Below, piece by piece: positions 62,673-64,000 of a DNA stretch of 64,000 nt. Position 1 is the stretch's first letter. Every line of letters begins with the position of its first letter. This stretch comes from Oscillospiraceae bacterium (GTDB taxonomy: Bacteria; Bacillota; Clostridia; Oscillospirales; Acutalibacteraceae). The notes beneath the pieces are model-generated. The model saw nothing but the letters and a program-made list of their open reading frames with translations, did no database searches and was not told the DNA's origin. The stretch spans positions 1-64,000 of the forward strand of contig SVPZ01000002.1 in NCBI GenBank assembly GCA_015065605.1, written 5' to 3'. The translations under genes and the position numbers were made by a program.

Positions 62673-63593
62673 ATGAAATTTACAATGTTTGCGGATTTTC
62701 ATCATGCGCCCGGTCGCTTTATGCGCGGAGGTTTTGAGGATCTTGATTTTATTTTTGAACGTGCCGAAAAAGAAGAAGTTGATTTTATTATCCATGCAGG
62801 CGACCTTACTCACGGGCCTTCAAAACACCTTGATTTTGTGAATAAGTATAATAATTTTCATATTCCTACCTATAACTGTCTTGGTAATCACGATGCCGAC
62901 GGAACACCTTACGAGGAAACGCTTAAACTATATAATATGGAAAACGGCCATTACTATTTTGACAACGGCGGTTACCGTATAATCGTTATGGATCCCAACT
63001 ATTTTGAAAAAGACGGAAAGTACGTTCATTATAGTATGGGTAACCAATACGAAAACTTAAAAACTTGCGATTGGGTTCCGCCGGAGCAGGTTGAATGGTT
63101 AAAGGAAACTATTGCTACAGCACCCGGCCCTTGTATTGTTATTGCGCACGAAAGTTTTGAACGCGAGTCGTACGGTGTAAAAAATATGATGGAAATACGC
63201 AAAATTTTCAACGACGCTAACGCTAAAAAAACTAACAGCGTTCTTATGGTAATTAACGGTCACCATCACCGTGATTTTGTTCGTATTCTTGACGGTATTA
63301 TTTATTTCGATATGAATTCCACCAACTATGAATGGGTGGCAAAGCCCCATAACTGTTACCCCGCAGAACTTATGGAAAAATATTACAGTCTTAAAAACTG
63401 CGTATCCTACGATGCTCCTATTCACGCAGTAATAACTGTAGAAGGCACTACCGTTACCTGTGAAGGTATGGAAACCACAATGTTTATGGGTGTTAAGCGC
63501 GAGGACACAGGAAACGACAGATTTGACCAAGCGGGAAGGGAAGTAACCCCCACTGTTCAGTCCTTTAAAATTACGTTAAGCAAACACGAATAA
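62673..63593 (+). CDS. Calcineurin-like metallophosphoesterase (paralog C)
   Basis: Protein of 306 aa, cytoplasmic. Motifs: FADFHHAPGR, HAGDLTHGPS, LGNHDADG, IAHESFE and NGHHHRDF. The overall plan equals paralogs A and B (49814, 50829), but sequence has diverged and the gene is alone, with GGGAGG before its ATG. Its last five codons (SKHE and stop) form the left arm of a 27-bp inverted repeat. The substrate is unknown. Confidence 0.9.
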   Translation: MKFTMFADFHHAPGRFMRGGFEDLDFIFERAEKEEVDFIIHAGDLTHGPSKHLDFVNKYNNFHIPTYNCLGNHDADGTPYEETLKLYNMENGHYYFDNGGYRIIVMDPNYFEKDGKYVHYSMGNQYENLKTCDWVPPEQVEWLKETIATAPGPCIVIAHESFERESYGVKNMMEIRKIFNDANAKKTNSVLMVINGHHHRDFVRILDGIIYFDMNSTNYEWVAKPHNCYPAELMEKYYSLKNCVSYDAPIHAVITVEGTTVTCEGMETTMFMGVKREDTGNDRFDQAGREVTPTVQSFKITLSKHE

Positions 63594-63851
63594 TCCGAAC
63601 CTGATTTTAAAGGCTCAATTTTCGTCTTTGCATTGTTAAAATACTCGTTAATCCGTCAGGATTAACTGCGTTTTGTGCCTCGCACAGCCAAAATTTCAAC
63701 TCTTTAAAATTCTGCGACCTAAAACGGGCAGAATTTCGAGTGATTTTTGGTGCGGAAGAATCCGTCAGGCTAACGCCTACGGGTGATGACAAACCGAAAA
63801 GTGCCGAAAGAATGCCGTTTTAGGCAGGTTCGGATTATTCGTGTTTGCTTA
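63577..63851. repeat. Palindromic element with 27-bp perfect inverted ends
   Basis: The ends 63577-63603 and 63825-63851 are exact reverse complements of 27 bp (outer TAAGCAAACACGAATAATCC). The 221 bp inside hold no gene and include TTAATCC-GTCA-GGATTAA and other short palindromes such as CTAACGCCTACGGGTG-like stems. There is no transposase, so it resembles a MITE or a palindromic repeat. The left end overlaps the stop of the phosphoesterase. Confidence 0.7.
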
Positions 63852-63889
63852 TAGTTATTCTAAATGTTTTTTCGAAAACCATAATCATC
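63835..63889 (-). pseudogene. C-terminal relic of a metallophosphoesterase
   Basis: On the minus strand this stretch reads MVFEKTFRITISKHE and stop, like the TVQSFKITLSKHE end of paralog C. Similarity continues about five residues beyond the 27-bp repeat, with different bases, so it is probably a decayed second gene end rather than a copy of the repeat only. Confidence 0.45.
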
Positions 63890-63892
63890 ATA

Positions 63893-63922
63893 AAAGGCTT
63901 GAGGATTTTTCCTCAAGCCTTT
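63893..63922. terminator. Terminator of the minus-strand gene at the window edge
   Basis: AAAGGCTTGAGGA-TTTT-TCCTCAAGCCTTT is a 13-bp perfect stem. Confidence 0.85.
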
Positions 63923-64000
63923 ATTTTTTAGTGAAAATCAATTCGTATTTTCCGTCGTTTATACTGCTGTTTACAAGATAGCCGTCGGGGACTATAATTT
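63921..64000 (-). CDS. C-terminal fragment of an unidentified gene
   Basis: The minus-strand frame ends at TAA 63921-63923 and the window cuts its 5' part. The 25 visible residues include VPDGYLVNSSINDGKYELI and end FTKK. A terminator overlaps the stop, supporting a real gene end. The product cannot be named. Confidence 0.6.
   Translation of the reverse strand, partial: IIVPDGYLVNSSINDGKYELIFTKK

Noticed and set aside
62622..62813. Minus-strand 63-codon ORF at the start of paralog C
   Set aside because: It is antisense to a clear gene with complete catalytic motifs.

Overview
The window is a chromosomal segment of a low-to-moderate GC, Gram-positive anaerobe of the class Clostridia, most like uncultured gut Oscillospiraceae/Ruminococcaceae. 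The reasons are a complete Firmicutes-order S10-spc-alpha ribosomal operon with zinc-type S14, S4 and L36 and a KOW protein between map and infA, a T-box leader, consensus sigma-A promoters, dockerin-bearing secreted proteins, a YloU/FakA/RecG cluster, an NfnAB-type flavoprotein pair and a GGGtGRT protein. No rRNA, tRNA, CRISPR array, transposase or phage gene was found. The species cannot be named from the sequence alone.

Layout. 1-6.9 kb: VanW-type wall protein, small coiled-coil membrane protein, prolyl-tRNA synthetase (minus), acyl carrier protein, a small SOS-type gene (minus) behind a LexA box, a TetR regulator and a sodium/solute symporter. 7-13.1 kb: a tightly overlapping operon murD, two M42 peptidases, GNAT, a PLP lyase-like protein, then a beta-propeller-like hypothetical protein. 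13.1-15 kb: an alanine-type T-box leader driving an Lrp regulator and an aminotransferase. 15.2-30.8 kb: the ribosomal superoperon rpsJ to rplQ, with secY, adk, map, infA and rpoA, behind a 255-nt leader. 30.9-33.3 kb: SulP and split ChrA anion transporters. 33.5-35.1 kb: LRR-dockerin protein. 35.3-42.5 kb (minus): ymdB, peptide-binding lipoprotein, yloU, fakA, recG and ydcF from one promoter. 42.6-43.4 kb: PHP phosphatase.

43.4-64 kb is more accessory. It holds a secreted nuclease with dockerin plus a 135-aa partner, a sugar or polyol cluster (two TIM-barrel isomerases, a Gfo/Idh/MocA oxidoreductase, an AraC regulator), three related metallophosphoesterases, an ATC-hydrolase-like protein, a TTTAGGG-type heptamer array, NfnB/NfnA, a structured ncRNA candidate with consensus promoter and terminator, a CHAP-SH3-dockerin wall hydrolase, a NifU-like/GGGtGRT pair, a divergent XRE/DUF2493 module, another XRE regulator, and a palindromic element with 27-bp inverted ends.

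Themes. Three secreted proteins (LRR, nuclease, CHAP hydrolase) end in dockerins although no cellulase or cohesin lies here, and decayed dockerin tails lie at about 45.5 and 62.4 kb. Modular palindromic repeats sit between genes and near gene ends. The best candidates for something undescribed are the LexA-box small membrane protein (4099-4346), the structured RNA (55178-55560), the nuclease/partner pair (43800-45397) and the XRE/DUF2493 module (60309-60992).
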